A DNA stretch of 64,000 nucleotides, taken from the NCBI GenBank assembly GCA_046349955.1, contig JAXMBI010000015.1:62001-126000 (forward strand), read 5' to 3'. Of the stretch, positions 47,085 to 54,571 are shown one piece after another. This DNA is from JBGAPH01 sp046349955. GTDB lineage: Bacteria > Planctomycetota > Planctomycetia > Pirellulales > JBGAPH01. How positions within the stretch are numbered: the first letter of the stretch is position 1; every line of letters starts with the position of its first letter. A program made the position numbers and the translations under genes. The notes beneath the pieces were generated by a model. The model did not search any database. It was given only the letters and a program-made list of their open reading frames with translations, and was not told the DNA's origin.

Positions 47085-47562
47085 CGGCGGCGGTGATGTT
47101 CTCGCACGATTCGAGACGGAGAAACTGAAGCCTCGGCAACGCGGCAACGGCGACCACATCGGCGTCTGTGGTCCCCGCCCCAGCCAGTTGCACCGTGTGT
47201 GAAGCGGGGCTCAACTGGCAGCCGTTGGTCTCAATTTCAAGTTCCGGCAGCGCGCGGTTCAGCTCCAGCAACGAGACGAGCGGCGCCTTGGTATTGGGGA
47301 TTCTCAGCGACTTGAGCCCTCGCAAGGAGGTCAGTGGCCGGAGGGAATCCGGCTCGAGCTCCAAGCCGGTGAGCGACAGCTCCGTCAACGCATTCATTTT
47401 GCCAATCGCCGCGAGCGCCCGGGACGGCAGCACCACAGGAGGCCGAGGCATCGGAGTTCTCTCGTGGCCCTCAATGCCCAGCGATCTCAGACGGGGCAGC
47501 TGTTCGAGTATCTCAGAAGGAACTGCGGGGCCCTGCAACCCTAAGTAGACCAGCCGTCGCGG
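47085..47562 (-). pseudogene. leucine-rich repeat protein remnant
   Basis: On the minus strand an open frame after TAG at 47563-47565 reads PRLVYLGLQGPAVPSEILEQ, LPRLRSLGIEG, LTELSLTGLELEPDSLRPLT, SLRGLKSLRIPN and LPRLQFLRLESCENI: several leucine-rich repeats. There is no start codon with a leader before the first repeat and the reading then runs on into tRNA antisense sequence. So this is a fragment of a larger LRR protein that lost both ends, lying against the tRNA-Arg gene. LRR proteins usually mediate protein binding. Confidence 0.6.
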
Positions 47563-47653
47563 CTATGAGCTAGAGTTGGCTGATGTTGCCACGCGTCGGC
47601 GAGCATTCTCCGGAGTCGGCCTTCGCTCGGCCGGCTTTCGCCCGGACGCTCGC

Positions 47654-49330
47654 CTAGATGCGTAGGGTGCGCCGCCGTCGTTGCCGGTAGTACTTGAGCC
47701 CCGGCACGAAGAACGTCGCCCCCGAGACGATGCCGAACAGCGAGATGCCGAAGGGGTAGCCAAAGCGCTGCAGGGCCGCCATCGCCGCCGCCGTGAGGAA
47801 CATGATGCCGGCGTGGACATAGAACTCGCCGCTCAGGATGCCGGCCTTCACGATGAAGACCATGCCGGAGAGCAGCCCCAGCACAGGCGAGAGCGTGAGC
47901 ACCGGCAGCCCCATGATCAGTTCGACCACGAACAGCCCTACGCTCGCGATCACGCTCGCGCCCCACACGTGGGCGATCTGCCGTTCGACGAATGTCACGG
48001 GCCCCGCGCGGTGACGCAAGGTCCAAAAGATCGGCGCCCACACCGCCAGCCCGCCCCCCCACAGCAGCAGGTAGGGCCAGGCCGACAGATACTGCTGCCA
48101 GTTGAGCCAGTTCGTAGCCAGGCACAGCACCACGAGCACCACCGCGTGCCACATCCAGAGCAGGCCCCAGTTCTCGAGCACGGGGGCGTGGTGCGTGTCG
48201 CGGAACCAGCGGGCGATCACCAGGCTGAAGCCGCCGCTGCGGGCAGACACCGGCTCGCCCGCCAAATAGGCCTCGAGATCGGCCGCCAGCGCCCCCGCCG
48301 AGGCGTAGCGCAGCTCCGTTGGCTTCTGCAGGCACTTGAGCGCCACCATCTCCAGGTCGCGGTCGACCTGCGGGTTCAAGAGCCGCGGCAGCGGCGGGTC
48401 TTGCTCGAGCACGAGCAGCACGGTGTCGACCGGCGTGGCCGCCTGAAACGGCGGCCTGCCCACGAGCGCCTGATAGAGAATCGCTCCCAGGCTCCACACG
48501 TCGCTCGCCGGCCCGAGCTGCCCGCGGTCTCCCGCGGCTTGTTCGGGGGCCATGTAGGCCGGCGTGCCCAGCACGGCGCCCGAGCGCGTGAGGCTGGCCT
48601 CGCCGGTCAGCCGCTTGGCCAGGCCGAAGTCGGTGACCAGCGGCTGTCCGGCTGTGTCGAGCAGGATGTTCGAAGGCTTCAGGTCGCGGTGCAAGAGCCC
48701 CTGGGCATGCGCATAGTCGACCGCGCGGCAAACCGCGGCCAGAAGGCGCGCGGCCTCGCGCGGCGGCAGCGGGCCTTCGGCCAGCCGCTGGGCGAGCGTC
48801 GTCCCCTCCACGTAGCGCATGCTGAAGTAGGGCTGCCCCGCCTCTTCGCCCACCTCGTAGACCGGCACGATGTTCGGATGGTCGAGCCGCGCGGCCGCCT
48901 GGGCCTCGGCGCGAAAGCGGGCCAGCTCGGTCGGGTCGGCCAGTTCGCCGCGAAGCACGACTTTGAGTGCGACGGTCCGCGCGAGGCTCTTTTGCCAAGC
49001 CTGGTAGACAACGCCCATGCCGCCGCGGCCGAGTTCCTCGCGGAGGTCGTAGTCCCCCCACGCGCGCGGCAGCGGGCCGCGCTCCGGCACAGATGCGGCA
49101 CGGTTGGGCGTGGGGGCTGTGGTGACCGACTGGCTCGATGCCCGGCCGGCTACGGCCTCGGCCAACATCGCGGCGCCCCAGAGTTCTTGGAGCTCGGCGG
49201 CGAGGGCCGGATGGCGCTGGGCAGCCGCGGCCACGTTTGCCCGGCCGGTGCGGCGATGCTCCTCGGCCAGTTGCTCAAGGAGCTCGGCGAGGCGTTCATC
49301 ATGCTCGTCGGCGGCGGGGGGTGGGGGCAT
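47654..49330 (-). CDS. membrane-bound serine/threonine protein kinase
   Basis: 558 residues from ATG 49328-49330. Kinase domain residues about 93-370: glycine loop LREELGRGGMGVVYQAW, ATP lysine in VALKVV, catalytic loop LLHRDLKPSNILLD, DFG in LVTDFGLAKRL and APE in GTPAYMAPEQAAGD. About residues 390-540 hold six or so membrane helices with a short basic tail, an unusual C-terminal multi-pass region in place of a single helix. Planctomycetes have many such kinases. A small membrane protein gene and an ECF-type sigma gene lie to its right on the same strand, with a hydrolase remnant between. Confidence 0.9.
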   Translation of the reverse strand: MPPPPAADEHDERLAELLEQLAEEHRRTGRANVAAAAQRHPALAAELQELWGAAMLAEAVAGRASSQSVTTAPTPNRAASVPERGPLPRAWGDYDLREELGRGGMGVVYQAWQKSLARTVALKVVLRGELADPTELARFRAEAQAAARLDHPNIVPVYEVGEEAGQPYFSMRYVEGTTLAQRLAEGPLPPREAARLLAAVCRAVDYAHAQGLLHRDLKPSNILLDTAGQPLVTDFGLAKRLTGEASLTRSGAVLGTPAYMAPEQAAGDRGQLGPASDVWSLGAILYQALVGRPPFQAATPVDTVLLVLEQDPPLPRLLNPQVDRDLEMVALKCLQKPTELRYASAGALAADLEAYLAGEPVSARSGGFSLVIARWFRDTHHAPVLENWGLLWMWHAVVLVVLCLATNWLNWQQYLSAWPYLLLWGGGLAVWAPIFWTLRHRAGPVTFVERQIAHVWGASVIASVGLFVVELIMGLPVLTLSPVLGLLSGMVFIVKAGILSGEFYVHAGIMFLTAAAMAALQRFGYPFGISLFGIVSGATFFVPGLKYYRQRRRRTLRI

Positions 49331-49411
49331 AGAGGAATTGTAGACCACCCCGGGAGATGTGAGTCCGACTACGGCAGGACGCCCCCTTCGCACCCGAAGA
49401 AGTCGCATCTG

Positions 49412-49663
49412 CTAGACGGCGTCTTGGCCGGTTGTTACGGCCCGTACCGCGTTGGCGATGAATTCGTTGACCGCCGAGGGACTGAATAAAGACAACGCAT
49501 GAACTCCCCCCGCAACCAATACGTCGGCTTGCGTTCGAGCGGCCGGAAAAACGCGGTCGATCTCACCGTGAATCTGAAAGACTCGGACTCGTTGGGCCGC
49601 CAAGCTCGGCTGCCAGTTCAAGAGCGCGCAAGTCGCCCAGCGAACAAAATCCGCTTGCAAGTG
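49412..49663 (-). pseudogene. alpha/beta hydrolase C-terminal remnant
   Basis: The minus-strand frame reads ADFVRWATCALLNWQPSLAA, then VRVFQIHGEIDRVFPAARTQ, ADVLVAGGVHALSLFSPSAV, NEFIANAV: the acid (Asp of HGEID) and histidine (GGVHALSL) end of an alpha/beta hydrolase. The nucleophile half is missing; upstream the frame runs through the membrane protein gene in another phase. It is most simply a truncated relic left between kinase and membrane protein. Whether any product is made is unknown. Confidence 0.55.
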
Positions 49664-49986
49664 GCGAACAGCCCTCCGAGCACCACGACACATGCGGCCG
49701 CCCAGAGCCAGGCCATAACTCGAGCCACGCCGTGCCAATGCAGGGTGTCCGGATCGGAAGCCGCCGTCACGGGGAGAGGAAGAAAGCCGGTCCACGGACT
49801 TCCGAGCGCTGTGAAAAGTAGCAGCAACAGCAGCGAAACGACCGCCCAGCCCGTTGAACGATAGACAATCGCCACGACCGCGACGATAGAGGTCGCAGCA
49901 AGCCAAACGACCGCAATCATGCACGCGAGTGCATCCGCGGCCTCCCCCAGTCCCGCCATCGCGAACAGCGGATGCCAGTTCAACAT
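49618..49986 (-). CDS. small polytopic membrane protein downstream of the sigma factor
   Basis: 122 residues from ATG 49984-49986, four bases after the sigma-factor stop codon (49991-49993), so almost certainly co-transcribed. Three or four membrane helices: ALACMIAVVWLAATSIVAVV, GWAVVSLLLLLLFTALGSPW, then MAWLWAAACVVVLGGLFATC. The family is unknown. Position suggests a membrane partner of the sigma factor, e.g. an unconventional anti-sigma, but the protein has no obvious cytoplasmic anti-sigma domain. Confidence 0.65.
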   Translation of the reverse strand: MLNWHPLFAMAGLGEAADALACMIAVVWLAATSIVAVVAIVYRSTGWAVVSLLLLLLFTALGSPWTGFLPLPVTAASDPDTLHWHGVARVMAWLWAAACVVVLGGLFATCKRILFAGRLARS

Positions 49987-49990
49987 CGAA

Positions 49991-50626
49991 TCAATCCTCC
50001 CCCGATCCATCCTCGCCCCCCAGCAACGCCCGCAGCCGCCGCATTGCCCGCAGGTAGCGCATGCCGGCCGCCGGCGGCGAGAGGTTCAAGAGGGCCGCCG
50101 CTTCGCTGTTGCCCAGGTGTTCGAAGTGCCGCAGCAAGACGATTTCGCGGTCGGTTTCGTCGAGCTGCTCGATCGCTTCGGCGAAGCGCCGCTCGAGCTC
50201 GTGCCAGGTGGCGGCCGCGGCAGGGGTGAGCTCGGGGTCGGCCAGGAGAGCGCCCAGGTCGGCCGCCGACACGCTCGCCTGCGGGTCGGCAGCCAGGGGC
50301 TGTTCGCGGTCGAGGCTCCGCCGCCCCGCCACACGGTGCCGGCGGTGGGCGTCGATCAGCCGGTCGCGGGCAATCTGGTGCAGCCACAGGTGAAACGGCA
50401 TCGCCGGATCGGCCAGGTAGGCCGACAGCCGGCGATTGGCCTCGACCAGGGCCTCCTGCACGATGTCGCTGGCGTCGACGCGGCGGCGCAGCCGGCCGTC
50501 CATCCGCAGGTCGACCATGCGACGCAGCGCCGCCCGATGCCGGTCGAGCAACTGCTCGACCGCCGCCGGTTGCCCCGCGCGGGCCTGGTTCAACAGCTCT
50601 TGGGTTTCACCGCTGGCGGGCCACAT
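49991..50626 (-). CDS. ECF-type sigma factor
   Basis: 211 residues from ATG 50624-50626. Region 2 is DASDIVQEALVEANRRLSAY through FHLWLHQIARDRLIDAHRRH (the DNA-melting and -10 recognition helix), and region 4 is LDETDREIVLLRHFEHLGNS EAAALLNLSPPAAG (HTH for the -35 element). The FHLWLHQIARDRLIDAHR form is typical of planctomycete ECF groups that are linked with protein kinases. The kinase gene nearby fits that; the anti-sigma may be replaced by kinase control. Start by ATG; upstream the gene for a small secreted protein ends 59 bases away. Confidence 0.85.
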   Translation of the reverse strand: MWPASGETQELLNQARAGQPAAVEQLLDRHRAALRRMVDLRMDGRLRRRVDASDIVQEALVEANRRLSAYLADPAMPFHLWLHQIARDRLIDAHRRHRVAGRRSLDREQPLAADPQASVSAADLGALLADPELTPAAAATWHELERRFAEAIEQLDETDREIVLLRHFEHLGNSEAAALLNLSPPAAGMRYLRAMRRLRALLGGEDGSGED

Positions 50627-50685
50627 TGCGACGACGCTAGGACAAGGGATCGAGTCCAACGTCCATCATATCGTCTGCGTGGCTG

Positions 50686-51012
50686 CTAGCGTGTAGGGCC
50701 CAACGCGTCGGGCCGCGCCAGCAGGAACATGCCCACCGGCAGCGCCGGGCGGGGCGCGGGCGCCTTTTGCGTCCAGCGCGGATCGAAGGGATCGCCCCCC
50801 GCCTCAGGCTGGAACGATTTCGTTTCGCCGGGATGCGGCCCGAACGGCCGCGCGAGCGGACGCTGGGCATGCGGGGCGATCACCGCCGGCGGCGGGGCGC
50901 TGGGCCATACCTGCACGGGGCGGCCCTTCTGCAGGGCGACGACGCGGGGTCCTGTTTGCCGCACTTCCTGCGCAGCCCCAACGGCCAAGAGAGCCAAGAG
51001 CAAACCATTCAT
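50686..51012 (-). CDS. small proline-rich secreted protein
   Basis: 108 residues with a short signal peptide (MNGLLLALLAVGAAQE). The mature part is rich in proline, arginine and alanine (PSAPPPAVIAPHAQRPLARP) with no domain visible. It lies 59 bases upstream of the sigma factor in the same direction. An AAGGA lies about nine bases before the ATG. Function not known. Confidence 0.5.
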   Translation of the reverse strand: MNGLLLALLAVGAAQEVRQTGPRVVALQKGRPVQVWPSAPPPAVIAPHAQRPLARPFGPHPGETKSFQPEAGGDPFDPRWTQKAPAPRPALPVGMFLLARPDALGPTR

Positions 51013-51610
51013 GGTGCGAGATCCTTGGGGCGCACGGCGTGCGCGGGGCCCGAACGCCTGGCCGCGCAGCCGTCAAACTCGATCATTTCATCACAGTTGT
51101 CAAGCATGTTGCAAGTCGAGCTTTCAAGCTGCCCTGCTCAGACGCGCGGGCCCGGCGCCCGTACGTCCACGAAACGCGTCGCTCGGCCGGCCCGATTGCC
51201 GACCCAGGCGCGCTCCTGGCAAAGCTGCTGCGTGCCCAGTCTCGGAGTTTGTTTCGCGCCGGCACGTTGCCGTCGCCACGTGAATGCGTAGCGCAGGGCA
51301 AGAGCCCATTGAAACAGACGGAGGCTGGTTTTCGCCTTCCCTGGCGGCTGGGGCCCTAATGGCCCTTGTCCGGAACCGGACGCATCATGACGAGGTGCGG
51401 GCAGGCTTCCGAGATTGCCAACCCGGAGAACTCTAGATCAAGTCGGTGCGCGGACAAGCCGATAACCGATCCCCGCGGAGAGAGACCGCACGGGCGAAGT
51501 GCGGTGGTAGCGGTTGCGGTGAGTTTGCGGGCGGGTGGCGCTGCTGGGGAGGGTTGGAGAGAGGTCGCGGGCCCTCACCCTGCCCTCTCCCACAGGGAGA
51601 GGGTTCAGAT
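51013..51610. other. gene-free stretch downstream of dnaA
   Basis: About 600 bases with no supported gene. Short frames lack family features and start signals. It holds the palindrome at 51583-51603 next to the dnaA stop. Confidence 0.5.
51583..51603. repeat. CCCTCTCCC / GGGAGAGGG palindrome, copy 2 (possible dnaA terminator)
   Basis: Perfect 9-bp arms with loop ACA, preceded by CCCTCACCC as in the copy at 22883-22905. It lies seven bases beyond the dnaA stop codon and could end that transcript, though it has no T-run. Confidence 0.75.
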
Positions 51611-53023
51611 TCAGCCGCAGCGGAGGCGTTGTTCGATGCGGCGCAGCACGTCTTCGATCGGCAGGCCCGTTTGGGCGCCGCCGATTTGGGCCTTGCGGGC
51701 CACCCAGCCGTCGACCTTCTTCTGGGCCGAAATCACCGTGCTGTGCGTGCGGTGGCCAAAGAACTCGCCGATTTCGGAAAGGGGCGCTCGCGTGTATTTG
51801 CGCGCCAGCCACATGGCGAACATTCGCGGATGGCTGACCGCCTGGCTCTTGTCGGCCGAGCGGAGCGAGCGTTCGTCGAGTTCGAACAGATCGCATACCG
51901 CGCGGCTCACGTCGGCCAGCCGCACCATGCGCTCCGGCGACTTCGCGAGATCGGAGAGCGCCTCTTGCGCGAGCGACAACGAAATCGGCCGGGCATGGGC
52001 ACGACTCGCGGCTTGCAGCCGGAACAACGCGCCAGAAATCTCGCGGGCATGCTGCGTCAGTCGCGTGGCCACGAAATCGAGGACGTCGTCGGGCACGTCG
52101 AGCTCCATCCGCTTTGCGGTGCGGCGTGTGATCTCGAACCGCGTGGCGTAATCGGGCGACTGCATGGCGCAGAGCACGCCGCCGGAGAGCCGGGCGCTCA
52201 GTTCCTTGCCCAGGCCGTCGAGTTCCTGGGGCGGGCGGTCGGCCGTGAAGACGATCTGGCGACCTTCGCGGGCAAGCGACTCCGTGGTGTGCAGCAGTTC
52301 GACCAGCGTGGCCTTCTTGCCGCAGAAGAATTGAATGTCGTCGATGCAGAGCAGATCGACGCCGCGGTATTTGCGGCGGAAGTTCGGCAGGCCGCTCGCG
52401 CGGAGGGCCTCGAGGAACATCGAAGTGAACTGTTCGGCCGACAGATACATGGTCCGCAGCCGCTGATCGCGCGAACGCAGGCCATGGAGCATGCCTTCGA
52501 GCAGGTGCGTTTTGCCGACTCCGGTGGGGCCGTAGAGCAGCACGGGCGAATAACGCCCCGGCGTCTCCAGCACCATGGAGGCGGTGGCCTGGGCCAGGCA
52601 GTTCGAGGGGCCCACGACAAAGTCACCCAACCGGCAGAGCTTGCGCCGCAAGGCGGGCCCCGCTTCCGTGGCGGCGCCGTCTCCGTTGGCGGCGGCAACC
52701 GAAAGCGGCAGGCGCGCTGGGGCGTGCGTTGGCCGCGAGGGGCCGGAACGGGTCGGCGCCGGGGGGCGGGCTTTCTGAATCACGCGGAACTCAACCTCGC
52801 AGGGCTGGCCGACGATCTCGGCGCACAGGGTTTCGAGCAAGCGCGCAAACTTGCTTCGCAGCCAATCGGCCACGAAGGGATTATCGGCTTCGACCCTTAG
52901 CGTACCGTGCGTCCAGTGAAAACGCACGGCCTCTGCGAACCACAGCTCGTAGCGCTCCGGCCCGACTTCGTGAGACAGCCGAGCCAGCAAGCTGGCAACG
53001 ATGTCCTTATCGCACTTGGTCAC
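51611..53023 (-). CDS. dnaA: chromosomal replication initiator DnaA (or DnaA-like)
   Basis: 470 residues from GTG 53021-53023. An upstream TTG is possible, but GTG aligns with the usual domain I start (DIVASLLARLSHEVGPERYE). Domain III has Walker A LLYGPTGVGKTHLLEG, Walker B LLCIDDIQFF and sensor LSARLSGG. Domain IV has the DnaA signature PRMFAMWLARKYTRAPLSEI and FGHRTHSTVISAQKKV, which binds DnaA boxes. It opens the origin for replication. No dnaN, recF or gyrB follows, and I see no cluster of DnaA boxes, so this may not mark oriC. Planctomycetes can have more than one dnaA. Confidence 0.88.
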   Translation of the reverse strand: MTKCDKDIVASLLARLSHEVGPERYELWFAEAVRFHWTHGTLRVEADNPFVADWLRSKFARLLETLCAEIVGQPCEVEFRVIQKARPPAPTRSGPSRPTHAPARLPLSVAAANGDGAATEAGPALRRKLCRLGDFVVGPSNCLAQATASMVLETPGRYSPVLLYGPTGVGKTHLLEGMLHGLRSRDQRLRTMYLSAEQFTSMFLEALRASGLPNFRRKYRGVDLLCIDDIQFFCGKKATLVELLHTTESLAREGRQIVFTADRPPQELDGLGKELSARLSGGVLCAMQSPDYATRFEITRRTAKRMELDVPDDVLDFVATRLTQHAREISGALFRLQAASRAHARPISLSLAQEALSDLAKSPERMVRLADVSRAVCDLFELDERSLRSADKSQAVSHPRMFAMWLARKYTRAPLSEIGEFFGHRTHSTVISAQKKVDGWVARKAQIGGAQTGLPIEDVLRRIEQRLRCG

Positions 53024-53471
53024 TTCCTGACCATCCTTCGGCGCGCAGTATCTCCATGCTTTTGGTGCGCAAGTGCTTGCAGCATCAGCGGTCAAGTTGC
53101 CCCGCGTGCAACCTTGAACGACCGCGGGCAGGAGAGTCGTGCCGCGCTCTTTCGAACGCCATCATGAACGTTGAATGTCACCCGAGTCGCCGATTGTACG
53201 ACCGCTAGCATGCCTGTCAAACTGCCGCGCGCAGCGACCTGCGACCCCGCGCCAGCGGGCCTGAATTGCCTTGCAGATTCGCCGAGAATTGCCGCACGAG
53301 GACCGCTCAAAAAATCTTTCCTTGGCTAGCGACGGCGACGTGGAAAACGTGTCGGAAGGGCATTTGCCTCGCTCCGCTCCACGACGCAAGTCTGAGCGAC
53401 GTTGCTTCGCAAGCTGCTGCCAAGAAATATGTTGCGCGCTCATGTGTTTCTCACATGGCGATCGTCGCCGG
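53024..53471. other. gene-free stretch upstream of dnaA
   Basis: About 450 bases between dnaA and an acetyltransferase gene. There is one weak DnaA-box-like site (CGTGGAAAA near 53338, 7 of 9 matches to TGTGGATAA) and one AT-rich run (CAAAAAATCTTT near 53308). No second box is seen, so an origin is not supported. Confidence 0.5.
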
Positions 53472-54401
53472 CTACGTCGAGCAACGGGAGTCGAGATTCC
53501 GCACGAGAACACGACGAGTTTCCCAGCGCGTAAACCCTGCCCGCGTGTACGCCTCGATGGCCGGCGCATTGGCAGCGTCGACGGCCAGCACGAGCAGGTC
53601 CTTACCGGCCGTTCTGCAGGTCCCTTGAGCAAAGCGGCTGAGCTGCTCGCCCCAGCCGCGGCCGCGGACTTTAGGCACGAGCCCGAGATAGACCAGTTCG
53701 CGCGGACCGTCGCCCGGATGGTCAGCCAGCAGCAGGCAACCGACCGCCTGGCCGGCCTCCTCGACGAGATACCAGTGATCGATCCCGCTGCTGCCCACGG
53801 CGGCGTAGCCGGCCAGGGCGTCGGCGGCGGAGCGCCGGCCGTGCATTCCGGGGCAGTCGAGGCTCCCTTCGTAGGTTCGTTCGATCAGTGCCGTGAGCCG
53901 CGGCAGATCACTCGGCGAAACACGGCGGCAACTCCAGTCCCCTTGCGGCAAAGCGCTGGGAAAACCCTGGCCGAGTGCGACCAGGTACACGAGCTCGGCG
54001 AGCTCGCTGAACCCGTTTTTTAGGAGAAAGCTCGCTTGGCTCACGGCGTTTGGCGAAAGCAGGGCTTGGACCAACTCGACGCCGGCCTCGCGCGCGTATT
54101 CCAGCGACCGCTGCAGCAGCGCCGCCGCCACGGCCGGGGGCGCAGATCCCGCGAGCGCCGGGGGCGTTAGCAGCGCGTAGCATCCCGGCTGGACTTGCAG
54201 CCACACCGCCCCCTGCACCCCGTCTGTCCCTGGGGCGACGAACAGCCCGGCGCGGTCGAGTTCGCCGGCGGCGAGCCCCTGTTCCCAGCGTGCTTTCTGC
54301 TCGGCGGCCTCCGTCGCCGGGCTTTGCTGCAGCAGCAGCTCGAGCGCCGCCGAAACCTCGGCGGGTTCCGCGGACCGAATGTTTAGCAGGGGGAGCGTCA
54401 T
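53472..54401 (-). CDS. GNAT family acetyltransferase (tandem-domain)
   Basis: 309 residues. Two GNAT-like halves: the N-terminal half (residues 1-150) with VELVQALLSPNAVSQASFLL looks degenerate, and the C-terminal half (155-309) has the acetyl-CoA motif A in LVYLGLVPKVRGRGWGEQLS (RGxG type), then LLVLAVDAANAPAIEAYTRA GFTRWETRRV. GNAT proteins acetylate small molecules or proteins. The tandem architecture recalls mycothiol or aminoglycoside-type enzymes, but the substrate cannot be told. ATG start 54399-54401 with GGGAG upstream in the sense of the strand is not clear. Confidence 0.78.
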   Translation of the reverse strand: MTLPLLNIRSAEPAEVSAALELLLQQSPATEAAEQKARWEQGLAAGELDRAGLFVAPGTDGVQGAVWLQVQPGCYALLTPPALAGSAPPAVAAALLQRSLEYAREAGVELVQALLSPNAVSQASFLLKNGFSELAELVYLVALGQGFPSALPQGDWSCRRVSPSDLPRLTALIERTYEGSLDCPGMHGRRSAADALAGYAAVGSSGIDHWYLVEEAGQAVGCLLLADHPGDGPRELVYLGLVPKVRGRGWGEQLSRFAQGTCRTAGKDLLVLAVDAANAPAIEAYTRAGFTRWETRRVLVRNLDSRCST

Positions 54402-54571
54402 GCTGTTGCCGCTAAGTCCGGCTGAAGTCTTGAACGGTCGTCAGCCAAGGGATTCCGCACGTTGACGACACGCTTTCACGCCATCTAGAATCTTGCTCCA
54501 GGGCGTGTGGGCTGGCCGTGGGGGACTGTCTGTCCGCCGGCCGACCAATCTGCGTTCGACCGGCGTCGCTC

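Noticed and set aside
49664..49924. N-terminal part of a 170-residue minus-strand frame
   Set aside because: This part is the shadow of the small membrane protein gene in another phase; only the hydrolase-like end is supported.
53024..53471. Possible oriC upstream of dnaA
   Set aside because: Only one weak DnaA-box-like site (7 of 9) and one AT-rich run; no cluster.
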